DNA of 64,000 bases, taken from an uncultured Clostridia bacterium. GTDB lineage: Bacteria; Bacillota; Clostridia; Lachnospirales; Lachnospiraceae. The notes under the pieces are model-generated. The model did no database searches. It was given only the letters and a program-made list of their open reading frames with translations, and was not told the DNA's origin. Below, in pieces: positions 1-7,687 of the stretch. Numbering within the stretch: the first letter of the stretch is position 1; each line of letters starts with the position of its first letter. The translations under genes were made by a program, and so were the position numbers. The stretch covers positions 1 through 64,000 of the forward strand of contig CANDNA010000002.1 of NCBI GenBank assembly GCA_947385955.1, in the 5' to 3' direction.

Positions 1-2
1 AC

Positions 3-122
3 AAGGCAGTAAAAAAGACTTTAAGCATCCCCATGTGGCTGAATACTCTTTGTGAAGAAAAAAGCATCAACTTTTCAAAGGTATTGCAGGATGCCTTATT
101 GACAAAAGTACAATCACTATGA
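3..122 (+). CDS. HicB-family antitoxin, C-terminal part (cut by window start)
   Basis: The frame is open from base 3 to a TGA at 120-122 and encodes the last 39 residues of a protein. The segment TLSIPMWLNTLCEEKSINFS followed by KVLQDAL is typical of the C-terminal ribbon-helix-helix DNA-binding part of HicB antitoxins, which bind the HicA mRNA interferase and repress their own operon. The N-terminal HicA-binding half and the toxin gene would lie to the left, outside the window. A terminator follows about 45 bases later. Confidence 0.7.
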   Translation, partial: KAVKKTLSIPMWLNTLCEEKSINFSKVLQDALLTKVQSL

Positions 123-165
123 CTGGCAGCAGTCCAAAACAGAATATGCTTTACCTGATAAGAAC

Positions 166-205
166 ACCGCCCCGATACTCGCCAAAAATACAAGGGCGGT
201 TTTCT
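166..205 (+). terminator. Rho-independent terminator after hicB
   Basis: The arm ACCGCCC (166-172) pairs with GGGCGGT (194-200), and the stem is followed by TTTCT. It lies just after the HicB stop codon and reads in the same direction. Confidence 0.65.
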
Positions 206-261
206 CTGTCTATTCATGTTTTAAAAGCCTATTTTCGCCTTTTATCCCCTACTCTTAATTT

Positions 262-705
262 CTACCCATGCGCCATTTCAAGCCGAATTTGCCCCTCTGA
301 AAGCTGTTTTGTAGGGTTTATCTTTATCCATATAACCGGGATATGGGCGTATAAGCTGCCGTCTTGATTCTTTGCTACTATCTCGCATTCCTCTGGGCGT
401 TCTGCTGCCAGCTTCTTAATGCGGCTCTTATACCGTCCTTGGCAGAAAGTGACCGCCGCCCTCTCGCTGTCCTTTACGAACTCAATCACATTCTCCACAT
501 TTCCAGTGATTTCCGGCAGCAGGATTTCCCCCACCGTCAAGCCGACTGCATCCGCTATCCGTTCCGCTGCGTCCTCGGATGCAAAGCCCTCTTTTACAAT
601 CCACTGGAAAGACTTCTGGTAAAGCCCCGTCCTGCTGCATACCGTTTCTTCTGTCAGGCTTTTTGCGTCCATGACTTCCACAATTCTTTTACCGTTCAAT
701 CTCAT
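262..705 (-). CDS. Small HTH protein with C-terminal tail domain
   Basis: The 147-residue protein has an N-terminal XRE-like helix-turn-helix (about residues 8-62, with LTEETVCSRTGL and AAERIADAVGLTVGEIL). A second part ends in AHIPVIWIKINP, a tail seen on small regulators of clostridial mobile elements. It is the most distal gene of element A visible here. Its 5' side faces the 0.9-kb repeat-rich gap, so those repeats are candidate binding sites. The DNA-binding role is inferred from the fold; the target is unknown. Confidence 0.6.
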   Translation of the reverse strand: MRLNGKRIVEVMDAKSLTEETVCSRTGLYQKSFQWIVKEGFASEDAAERIADAVGLTVGEILLPEITGNVENVIEFVKDSERAAVTFCQGRYKSRIKKLAAERPEECEIVAKNQDGSLYAHIPVIWIKINPTKQLSEGQIRLEMAHG

Positions 706-1582
706 ACTGTGCCTATCCTTTCCCGTCTCATAGTGCCGTTACAATAACCATTTTCTTTTTTGTGTCGCTTTTCGCACGATTTACGCCGCAAAACTCTAAC
801 ATTTTCTAACATGGCAGCAGGCGCATAATTCCCGGAATCTCTAAGTTATTCTAAGTTTTGCAGAGGGCAGCAGGACTATAAAGCATATTCTTTAGGGATA
901 TTTAGGGGTAAATGTTCAGGTTTTGTAAGGTTCTACGTTCCCCATACCGTAAGTTTTCGTAAATCCGATAAAGGGAAAATGTCAACAATAGTAAACATTT
1001 TTAGGTCTGGTTCTCGCACATACCTTTTTAGGGGCTGAAAAAATGAAAGATACTGCTGCAGCTTGCCCCAGTGTCCTGCCGATCTGCTCCGGCACTCGCC
1101 CTATATGGTGAATATTAGTATTTTTTAGTAATCTGCTTTTTAGGGTGTCCGATATGTCTTGATGCACATTTCTTTTTTGTGTAACTTTTTGTAACTTTTC
1201 TGATGATTTCTCCTGCGCATTATCGTGTTGCAAAACTCTATTTTTGTGCGCACTTTTGCGCATTTCATGTATTTTCCCCTCTGCCGCCTTTTACCTGAAA
1301 AGTACGGAAAAACTGCTGCCATGCGCCCATATACTACCGTGTAACATAATTTCCTATATCCGGGAAAATGCCACTAAATGCAACTATTTTCCACGCCGCC
1401 CCTATAACCTGAATATCCCACCATTTCCCACTATCCACCATGCGCATATATCGTGTTTACAAACTCCCCCATGCCCGGACAGTTTCAACATTTTTCAACA
1501 ATTCATTTCCCCATTTATCCGGGAAAACCATCATAAATCTATGAATAATGGGGATAAATCAAAGAAAAACCGTTACAAAAAA
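706..1582. repeat. Repeat-rich noncoding stretch of element A
   Basis: No gene is convincing here; the open frames have no ribosome binding site and no recognisable product. At least eight short words are repeated exactly 10 bp apart: TCTAACAT at 795 and 805, TCTAAGTT at 840 and 850, TTTAGGG at 891 and 901, TTAGTA at 1115 and 1125, GTAACTTTT at 1181 and 1191, TGCGCA at 1247 and 1257, TCCCAC at 1416 and 1426, TTTCAACA at 1483 and 1493. A longer motif (GCGCAT, ATCGTG, then CAAA.CTC) recurs near 1215-1239 and 1442-1467, with a partial copy at 773-797. TATCCGGGAAAA occurs near 1357 and 1517. This suggests an origin or a protein-binding region. Confidence 0.6.
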
Positions 1583-2419
1583 CTATACTCCCCAGTCACT
1601 TTTTAAGCGGTTCAGCATCTTCATTTCCTCGCTTGTGTCCTTATCCGGGTTACTGTCCGGGTGAAATGCCTTTGACAATGTGCGGTAAAACTTTTTCAGC
1701 ATGGCCTTGTCAGCTTCATTGTAGTTACTGGCAGCAGTACCGCAATAACTACCGCCACTATATCCCCTGTAGTTACCATAGAATTTTTCATAATAACTAC
1801 GGCTCTGCTCCCGGCTCCTGCGCTCATATTCTTTTCTTGCCTTAAAATCTGCCTTAATCTTTTTCAGGTATTCAGGATTGCGCAATTTGCCGAATACATC
1901 ATAGCAGCGGTTGTACTCGCTCCGGGTAACGCCGTATTTCTCCGTGAACTCATTTACCCTCTCGTTATGCTCCCTGATTATGCGGCTGCTCTCCTGCCTT
2001 GCAGCATATTCCTCCGTCTGTTTGTATTCCTCCCAAATGCGGTCAACAATAGCCTGCCACTTTGTATAAATCAGGTCTGCCAGTTCGCTTTCTTCCAGTC
2101 CAAGCGCATCCGCTTTTGATGCCAGCCCACCGACAACAAAATCCCCCGGCCAGTCGCCCCAGTCCACAACCTCATAATATCCAATCGTACAAATTACGGT
2201 CTGTTTCTTCTTAGCTTTCCCGTTTTCCCGGTAACTCTCATGTACGCTTATGCGGTATGATTTCCTGATAGGGCGTTCAAACCGTTCACTGGCATAATGA
2301 TAGCTGTATTTGGTATATCCTTCCCCATCCCATGTAACCTTTGTTTCATCCACTACAAAACCCTTTGGCTCTCCTGCCGGAACTGTCTTTACTTCCACTT
2401 CCTGAATAACACAAAACAT
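1583..2419 (-). CDS. C-terminal J-domain (DnaJ-like) protein of the element
   Basis: This 278-residue protein carries a J domain at its very C-terminus: ADKAMLKKFYRTLSKAFHPD, with the diagnostic HPD at about 253-255, followed by SNPDKD and a short last helix. The J domain normally stimulates the DnaK ATPase. The first 200 residues are charged and helical with a Tyr/Gly-rich linker (about 205-232) and match no family I recognise. Element-borne J proteins may recruit host DnaK to replication initiators; that is inference. It lies downstream of the ERCC4 nuclease. Confidence 0.75.
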   Translation of the reverse strand: MFCVIQEVEVKTVPAGEPKGFVVDETKVTWDGEGYTKYSYHYASERFERPIRKSYRISVHESYRENGKAKKKQTVICTIGYYEVVDWGDWPGDFVVGGLASKADALGLEESELADLIYTKWQAIVDRIWEEYKQTEEYAARQESSRIIREHNERVNEFTEKYGVTRSEYNRCYDVFGKLRNPEYLKKIKADFKARKEYERRSREQSRSYYEKFYGNYRGYSGGSYCGTAASNYNEADKAMLKKFYRTLSKAFHPDSNPDKDTSEEMKMLNRLKSDWGV

Positions 2420-2546
2420 AATATTTCCTTTCCGTAGTTACTGCGCCACGTTACACAATAACCATATATCCCCTGCCGCCCAATCTGCCGCACCCCTGCC
2501 GCTGAACAGACGCACCCTCTTTTCAAATGCGGCCTTCTACAACTGG

Positions 2547-3074
2547 CTATTTTAAAATCTCCCTTGCGTAATACTGGAAAGTGGAAACTATGTAATATCC
2601 GGCATATTCCAGGGAAATGAATTGTATGTTTACCCCAAATCTGTGTTCAAAAGTCTTTAAAGATGCCATATAGGCAGCAGGCGTAAACTCCGTGCTGTAT
2701 TTATGTCCGATAATGTCAGAGTAGCCGCCGGGGGCTTCAATCATCAGATATACCTTGCATCCGTCATTCCCGGCCTTCAGGAACTCTTTTTCAAACCGTT
2801 CGCGCTCCCCGGTCAGATTCCCCGACAATTCCTCCAGGGATGCCTTACGCTCCACAACGCAATCCCGATGAAAGAATATGTCCTCGCCTGCTGCCGCTGC
2901 CGGAATCATAAACGAATAATCGCCGTATTCCAGTTTTTCCACCTGATAGGCAATCTTCTGTTTCCTGAAATAGTCCAGTATGTGAGAGTTTTTCTTTTCC
3001 CGGCTGTCAACCAAAACAACCATGCTCTTTGTCAGCTTCTTTATTTCCTCCACGGAAAATTTATATTGCTTCAT
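2547..3074 (-). CDS. ERCC4/Mus81-type nuclease (element A copy)
   Basis: The 175-residue protein has the ERCC4 nuclease signature: VDSREK (22-27), GDYSF (51-55) and VERKAS (74-79), the acidic-ERKxS core of XPF/Mus81 nucleases. No helicase or HhH domain is attached, so it is a stand-alone nuclease, as in many phages and mobile elements. It probably cleaves branched or replication-intermediate DNA. It overlaps the upstream gene at 3061 and so is probably translationally coupled. A close paralogue lies in element B at 15192-15728, with long identical blocks such as ERKASLEELSGNL. Confidence 0.85.
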   Translation of the reverse strand: MKQYKFSVEEIKKLTKSMVVLVDSREKKNSHILDYFRKQKIAYQVEKLEYGDYSFMIPAAAAGEDIFFHRDCVVERKASLEELSGNLTGERERFEKEFLKAGNDGCKVYLMIEAPGGYSDIIGHKYSTEFTPAAYMASLKTFEHRFGVNIQFISLEYAGYYIVSTFQYYAREILK

Positions 3075-3411
3075 GCGCTGCGTTCCTTTCTTTCAGTTCC
3101 TTGTCCAGATTGGCGAAAAACCGCCGCCGGAATCTGTAAAAACCGCTCCGGCTGACGGCTGGTCTTTCCATCTCCCCAAGTTCCCACAAAATTTGTAGCC
3201 TGTCAAAAGACTTGCCCTGTCTGACAGATAGCAGAATCCACGGCGAAATAGTTTCAAGCCCTCCGCAGGCCGCTTTCAGGATTTCAGGGGGATATATTCC
3301 GGTCCTGCATCCGCTTTGTAATTCTTCAAGCCGCTGCCCCTCGATGCCGTATTCCGCATAACTCCGGCGTTGCATTTTGTTTGTACCATTCCTGCGCTTT
3401 TCTCTTGACAT
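3061..3411 (-). CDS. Hypothetical basic protein of element A
   Basis: This 116-residue, Arg-rich protein has no family I recognise. Its middle reads like a short helical bundle (ILLSVRQGKSFDRLQILWEL), followed by a basic stretch SRSGFYRFRRRFF. It overlaps the start of the ERCC4 nuclease by 14 bases, so the two are probably translated together. A role with the nuclease is possible but only suggested by position. No counterpart was found in element B. Confidence 0.6.
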   Translation of the reverse strand: MSREKRRNGTNKMQRRSYAEYGIEGQRLEELQSGCRTGIYPPEILKAACGGLETISPWILLSVRQGKSFDRLQILWELGEMERPAVSRSGFYRFRRRFFANLDKELKERNAAHEAI

Positions 3412-3476
3412 TTCAAGCCCTCCAATCTTATGATTGTTATAAGCGTTCGGGGCTTGTCTGCATGGGCAGGCTCTTT

Positions 3477-3710
3477 TTATGTTGCATTTTGTTGCATTCC
3501 CTTGCTTTTCCTTTCCAGTTCAGATATAACCGACAGGATCAGATCACGGGGCAGTTCACTGTTCTGATACTTTTTCACAATCAGATCAGACTCAGCAGTC
3601 AGGGCTTCCCAATATTCGCCCTTCTGCTGTACATCCGCATATTTCTTGTAAAGTTTCCATGTGTCTGTGAACATTCTATAAACCTTTTTCAATTCTTCAT
3701 CCGTTACCAT
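3477..3710 (-). CDS. Small helical protein shared by elements A and B
   Basis: Counting from the ATG at 3710 the protein starts MVTDEELKKVYRMFTDTWKL and has 77 residues. It aligns end to end with the protein at 17076-17324 in element B (TEQELKLDYDMFTNAWRFFK), sharing the pattern F-T-x-x-W-x-x-x-K-K-Y-A, EyWEA and a final SELERK/TELERM. A longer start at 3761 is possible, but it would overlap the upstream gene and extend beyond the conserved part. The function is unknown; the conservation between two elements shows that it is a real gene. Confidence 0.65.
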   Translation of the reverse strand: MVTDEELKKVYRMFTDTWKLYKKYADVQQKGEYWEALTAESDLIVKKYQNSELPRDLILSVISELERKSKGMQQNAT

Positions 3711-3742
3711 ATAAGCCCCATTTCTCACCTGATAAAGATACA

Positions 3743-4096
3743 CTATCCCAAATTTCCACACTGAATTTCCTTTATGTATTCTGCTGCCAGTTCCTTATCA
3801 ATATAGATAAACCGGGGCTTGTAATTCAAAACCTCTAGGGACGTTGCAAGCCTTTCCAGTTCCGATACTTCACAATCTGCCATTACTTCGTAGATACTGC
3901 ATAACCTGCAGCCCTGCGGCAAATCTGCTTTGATGCGCTCCGTAATTGCTTCATCCGTGCATGGTGCACCACTGGAAACAACCTGATGCGACCGGTGTGC
4001 GCTCTTTCCTTCCGGCGTTCTGAAATCAACAATTACATTGTGTACCTCTATCTCTATGCCCGTAGCCGCCTTTATCATTTCTTTTAAAATCGACAT
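3743..4096 (-). CDS. Hypothetical protein of element A
   Basis: The 117-residue protein starts MSILKEMIKAATGIEIEVHN. It is mixed alpha/beta, with two Cys residues in a CRLCS segment (about 65) and a Cys in the next strand, but I recognise no family. It is the first gene downstream of the repeat cluster at 4240-4402, so it may be read through from the primase operon or have its own promoter. No counterpart was noticed in element B. Confidence 0.6.
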   Translation of the reverse strand: MSILKEMIKAATGIEIEVHNVIVDFRTPEGKSAHRSHQVVSSGAPCTDEAITERIKADLPQGCRLCSIYEVMADCEVSELERLATSLEVLNYKPRFIYIDKELAAEYIKEIQCGNLG

Positions 4097-4239
4097 TCTA
4101 AATCCTCTCTTTCTGCAGAATCATTCTAAAACCATGTTCACCTGATAAAGAAAACCATCCTTATTTTGTCCGCATATGGCGCACACTCTTTACCCCTCAC
4201 CCTTTACTTACTCACGCACTTTTCATAGACCGTGGCGAA

Positions 4240-4402
4240 ACTTGAGGGAGTAAGCGAAAAACCTTGATTTTATGCGGTTTCTGCTTTCTCCGCACTTGAG
4301 GGAGTAAATGGCTTTCTTACTCCGCATTTTCTCTTTATTCCCTCACCCTGCGGAGTAAACGCAACCACTTGTAAATACTGGATTTTCCCCTTTATTCCCT
4401 CA
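4240..4402. repeat. Iteron-like cluster (TTGAGGGAGTAA and its inverse)
   Basis: ACTTGAGGGAGTAA occurs at 4240-4253 and 4294-4307. The inverse-oriented TTTATTCCCTCA occurs at 4334-4345 and 4391-4402. In addition TTACTCCGCA (4317-4326) and TGCGGAGTAA (4349-4358) form a perfect 10-bp inverted repeat around one of them. The cluster sits in the gap 4097-4404, directly beyond the 3' end of the primase-helicase. This layout is typical of plasmid or satellite origins bound by a replication initiator. Confidence 0.65.
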
Positions 4403-4404
4403 AC

Positions 4405-6251
4405 CTAAACCCTTCTTTGGGGCTGTCGCTCTATCAGGTAACAATACCACGCCTTGTTTTGTCCGTAGCCCTCGGACTTCATACCCATTAAGCCACGTTC
4501 CCGGAGTGCCGTTTTTGCCCTGCTTAATGTTGCGTTGCTAATCCCTGCCACCTTTGCAGCTTCATCCAGCTCGGCAGTAGGTTTTTTCCCATTCTTAAGG
4601 AAATCCAGGATAAACGCTTCTGCGTTCTGCCGCTGCGGGGCCTGATATGCCGATAAATCACGCTCTTTCACAAAATCTGCATCATGCTTATCACAATATT
4701 CTTTAAATACCGCTATGCCATCTTCGATTGTATATAGGACTGTGCGCCCCGGCTCCCCGTAATTGCTTTTCTCATGCGACAGATACCGCATATTATCTTT
4801 TGCTGTCCCGGTAATAAGAACGCTCCTGGCAATGTCCCACACATCCGCACTGTCAGCTATGCGGTTCCTGCCATACACACCTTGTCTCTTATTGGTATGT
4901 ACAACGATCAGGAAAGTCGTTCCGTATTCCTCCCCCAGTCCGATCAGAGGGTTCAGGCAGCTCCGCATCGCATTCCTTTGCCCCATCTGAATATCAGGCG
5001 GTATAAATGCCTGTATCGGGTCGAATATCACAAGGGCCGGATCCACTTCTTTTATCAGATCTTTCAGCATTATGCTGTTAAACTTAATCTGTGAAAACCG
5101 CTCATCCCTCAAACTGGTAGAATAGATATTGTCCAAATTTGCCCCGGCTTTCCGCAATCTTGCCTTTAAGGTATACTCCAGCGAATCTTCTGAACTGAAA
5201 AACATTACTTTCTGCGGTTCTCTCTTTATAAAAGGACTTTCTGCTTCAAAAAATACCTTTGTACCGTTGCTCACTGCTGCCGCCAGCCCACACCACGATG
5301 TAGTCTTGCCCGAACCGCCATCCCCGGCCAATATATTGATTTGCCCTTTTGGCATATACTCCCATACAAGCCATTCCACCTCTTTTTCTTCCACATCTGA
5401 CACCGAAACAAGAAATGACCGTTTTGCCTTACCTTTCAGTTCTTCCTTGCTTTCTTCTGTAACGGTTTTATTCTGCTGCAAAAGATTCCCAAACTCTACC
5501 TTGCTGTGTCCGGTCGCAAAGTAATCTGATATATCGGCTTTGGGAATGTCCGGCACTGGAACAATTACCTTTGCGCTTTCTGCTATGCCCTGCAGATCAC
5601 TCTGAATAATGTTTGTCACACGCCGCCCCGGTTCGTCATTGTCGGCCAGTACATATACAACCGCCCCTTTGCAAAGCTGCGCCATATCTGCCGACCAATC
5701 ATTTACACCGCCATAGGAAAACGCCGTATAGCCTTGTTTTGACAATATATCAGCGTCTTTTTCGCCCTCCGGGATAATAGGCTTGCCCTCTGAAACTGCC
5801 TTATTTATGGCTTGTACGCCGTCAGGCGCATAGATAGCGCATAACTCTTTCCGTGTCCGTCCTCCCAGCCCATACGTAAAACGATCATTGGCCAGTATGC
5901 CATAAAGCATCTTTTTCCCCTGCATCCGGATTTTGGTAAAAGCATAACCACCGTTAACAGAAACGTAATTATAGACTGCTTCAATCCTGCTTTTTCCCCG
6001 ACTCTCAATATAGGCCCGCCAACTGCCACCAGGGTGCTTTTCCTGATAAAACAGATCAGACTTTTTCAGGCCCGCTGCCGATAATACATTGTCAATACTG
6101 CACCCTGCATGGCAGTATATAAGGCTGGAATCATATCCTTTTGTGATAGTAAGGGAAGCCTGCTTGTCATCATGCGCCGGGCACTGGCACTGTGCCTTGT
6201 CTTGCTGCTTTTTTTCACTTGAAAATGTGTTAATACTTCATCATAGGTCAC
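4405..6251 (-). CDS. Primase-helicase (zinc finger, TOPRIM, RecA-like) split by a frameshift
   Basis: Read as one protein of about 615 residues, it has a CHC2-type zinc finger (CQCPAH ... YCHAGC), a TOPRIM domain (EGEKDAD, ADNDEPG; about 162-209), and a RepA/AAA_25 helicase domain with Walker A GDGGSGKTT (about 310-318), Walker B LVIFDP and a C-terminal winged-helix part. The N-terminus (GTG at 6251, then TYDEVLTHFQV) is in another frame. A seven-A run on the coding strand (about 6210-6217) separates the two frames, and the downstream frame has a stop just upstream and no start codon. A -1 slip, a sequencing error or a recent mutation would each explain it. The intact C-terminal frame runs 4405-5925 from its first ATG. 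Confidence 0.75.
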
Positions 6252-6301
6252 TGTTTCGCCCCCGCTCTGGCAATAAACTTATAAATTATCTCCATCTGAA
6301 A

Positions 6302-6496
6302 TTATTCCGCAATTCCATCCAGATATTTTTCAATAATGGAAACTTTATATAATGCGCGTCGCTCTACCTGTATCTTTGCCCCTGCATCCGTACCGATTTT
6401 AACCGCCGTTGCCCGTCCGCAATTCAGCATTCCTGCTAAAGTATCAGCGTTTACAGTTAAAAACTTCTCATTATCCCTATTCAATGTTTTTTTCAT
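6302..6496 (-). CDS. DUF6462-like small DNA-binding protein (element A)
   Basis: The 64-residue protein contains a MerR/excisionase-like winged helix: FLTVNADTLAGMLNCGRATA followed by VKIGTDAGA and a basic wing VERRALYKVSIIEKYL. Small proteins of this type, placed between primase and repressor, act as excisionases or activators in satellites and ICEs; the role here is inferred. It is the first gene of the leftward operon, and its paralogue in element B (19926-20111) holds the same position. An AAGGAA ribosome site precedes the ATG. Confidence 0.7.
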   Translation of the reverse strand: MKKTLNRDNEKFLTVNADTLAGMLNCGRATAVKIGTDAGAKIQVERRALYKVSIIEKYLDGIAE

Positions 6497-6645
6497 GCTC
6501 TTTTCTTCCTTTCAGCAGTGTTTGTCTATTGATTTGTTTGTTTACTTATGATACTTTAATTTTAAACTAATGTTTTATTAAAAGTCAAACATCCGTTTAA
6601 TTTATTGTGTTTAATTTTAATCAAAAGGTGTAATGGTGATAAACA
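6497..6645. promoter_or_regulatory. Divergent control region of element A
   Basis: This very AT-rich 149-bp gap separates the leftward replication operon from the rightward repressor. It holds repeated words, for example GTTTAATTT twice (around 6594-6618) with related AAACTAATG and AAACATCC. These are good candidates for operators of the repressor encoded next door. No clean -35/-10 pair could be fixed by eye. Confidence 0.45.
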
Positions 6646-7332
6646 ATGATAAAAAGAGAATTAAACAAAGAGCATGGGAAAAGGTTAAAAAAGTGTCTTG
6701 ACAGTGCAGGAATGACACAAAAGGAGCTGGCAGAGAAAGCCCACTGTACGCCACAATTTATAAGTAATGTAATAAACGGCAAAAGGAATATGTCTCTCCA
6801 AACTGCTGAAATTTTTGCTGAAATCCTGCAAGTAAAAAGTGACTACTTGCTAGGGAACAGCATTATAAAATCTGATGAAGAAGCCCTTAAACGGGCTATG
6901 AGTTCCATCGTTATTCGGAACAATGCAGTTTTGGATATTATAGATACAACTTCCAATATTCGTCTGCGTGAAACTATATTTAAAATCAAAACTCCTGAGG
7001 GGAAAACCCTTATTGACCATACCGATGTGCCAGCTAATTTTAGACCCTATGAATGTATGTTGGAGAATGATGTGACGGAAGTCTATAATCGTATGTTTGT
7101 TGATGGTTTTGCGCGCGAATATCCTTTGGATAAAGAAATAGATATTCCAGACGGTTCCATAATTACCGACATAAAAATGCAGATAGCTATTGTAGACTTG
7201 GAACACGGAACAGAAGAAATAAAGATTGTTCCCTACGGAGTTGTATTTGATTTGATATATGAAATTGTGGATTATGTTAAGTATAAATGTGATAGGTTTG
7301 AAGGAAAAATCAATACAAGAGTGTGGGAATAA
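6646..7332 (+). CDS. CI/Cro-type repressor of element A
   Basis: The 228-residue protein has an XRE helix-turn-helix at about residues 8-68 (MTQKELAEKAHCTPQFISNV, NGKRNMSL, SDYLLG). The C-terminal domain of about 150 residues has no peptidase (LexA-like) motif that I can see. It is the only rightward gene of the element and faces the replication operon, as expected of a master repressor. The element-B repressor (20226-21218) sits in the same place but has an unrelated C-terminal part, so the two probably have different inducing signals. Confidence 0.8.
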   Translation: MIKRELNKEHGKRLKKCLDSAGMTQKELAEKAHCTPQFISNVINGKRNMSLQTAEIFAEILQVKSDYLLGNSIIKSDEEALKRAMSSIVIRNNAVLDIIDTTSNIRLRETIFKIKTPEGKTLIDHTDVPANFRPYECMLENDVTEVYNRMFVDGFAREYPLDKEIDIPDGSIITDIKMQIAIVDLEHGTEEIKIVPYGVVFDLIYEIVDYVKYKCDRFEGKINTRVWE

Positions 7333-7345
7333 AATATTAACAACT

Positions 7346-7391
7346 AAGAAAGCACCCGATACCAATTAAGGCATTGAGTGCTTTTTCTTTG
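7346..7391 (+). terminator. Terminator after the element A repressor
   Basis: AAGAAAGCAC (7346-7355) pairs with GTGCTTTTTCTT (7378-7389), with the U-rich tract inside the second arm. It lies 14 bases after the repressor stop. Confidence 0.65.
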
Positions 7392-7631
7392 AAACTCTAT
7401 TGAATTGAGATAAATTTGAGATAAAACCACTATCCCATCAGTGTTGCAACAACAAACTTTCCTTTATTTCCGGGCTTTTCCGGCTCTAAAATCAGGAAAG
7501 GCTTTTCATAGTCGGGATTAGTATTAGGGTTTGTTTGTCTTTGTTCGTCTTTTCTTGTCTTTCCCATAAATAAAGGCCTTTCAGACTTTTGCGCTCTGTT
7601 TTTGTTTCGTCTTTGTCCATCTTATTATTTT
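7392..7631. other. Gene-free stretch at the A/B junction
   Basis: No gene is seen between the repressor terminator and the putative attachment core. The stretch is pyrimidine-rich on the + strand, with repeated TTTGTCTTT/TTCGTCTTT words (about 7529-7620). Such repeats next to an integrase gene may be arm-type integrase sites, which is inference. Confidence 0.35.
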
Positions 7632-7644
7632 CAATCCGTGTAAA
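7632..7644 (+). other. Putative attachment-site core (junction of A and B)
   Basis: CAATCCGTGTAAA is found here and again at 21354-21366 in the same orientation. The copies flank element B exactly. This one lies 44 bp beyond the integrase stop codon, and the other lies between the repressor terminator and the host gene lysS. Direct repeats in these places fit the core sites left by a tyrosine recombinase. Confidence 0.6.
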
Positions 7645-7677
7645 AAACCACTCAAACATTGTATCTGTTGAGTGGTT
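7641..7677 (-). terminator. Integrase terminator
   Basis: AACCACTCAA (7646-7655) and TTGAGTGGTT (7668-7677) form a perfect 10-bp stem with a 12-base loop. On the minus strand the stem is followed by TTTT from the att core, directly after the integrase gene. Confidence 0.75.
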
Positions 7678-7687
7678 CTCATGCTGA

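Larger units (their letters stand above)
1..7644. mobile_element. Integrated element A (right part only)
   Basis: The genes from 262 to 6496 all read leftwards and end at a divergent repressor (6646-7332), the same right-end order seen in the neighbouring element B. An ERCC4 nuclease, a small protein starting MVTDEELKK, a DUF6462-like protein, a primase-helicase and a repressor all have counterparts in B. The right boundary is inferred from the 13-bp repeat at 7632-7644, which recurs at 21354-21366. The left end and any integrase lie outside the window. No relaxase, conjugation or virion gene is visible. Confidence 0.65.

Noticed and set aside
982-1263. Open frame of 93 codons on the minus strand in the repeat-rich stretch
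   Set aside because: It has no ribosome site and a composition unlike a protein, and it runs through the 10-bp-spaced repeats.
706-1582. CRISPR array
   Set aside because: The repeats are short, different from each other and spaced 10 bp, without unique spacers; no cas gene is in the window.
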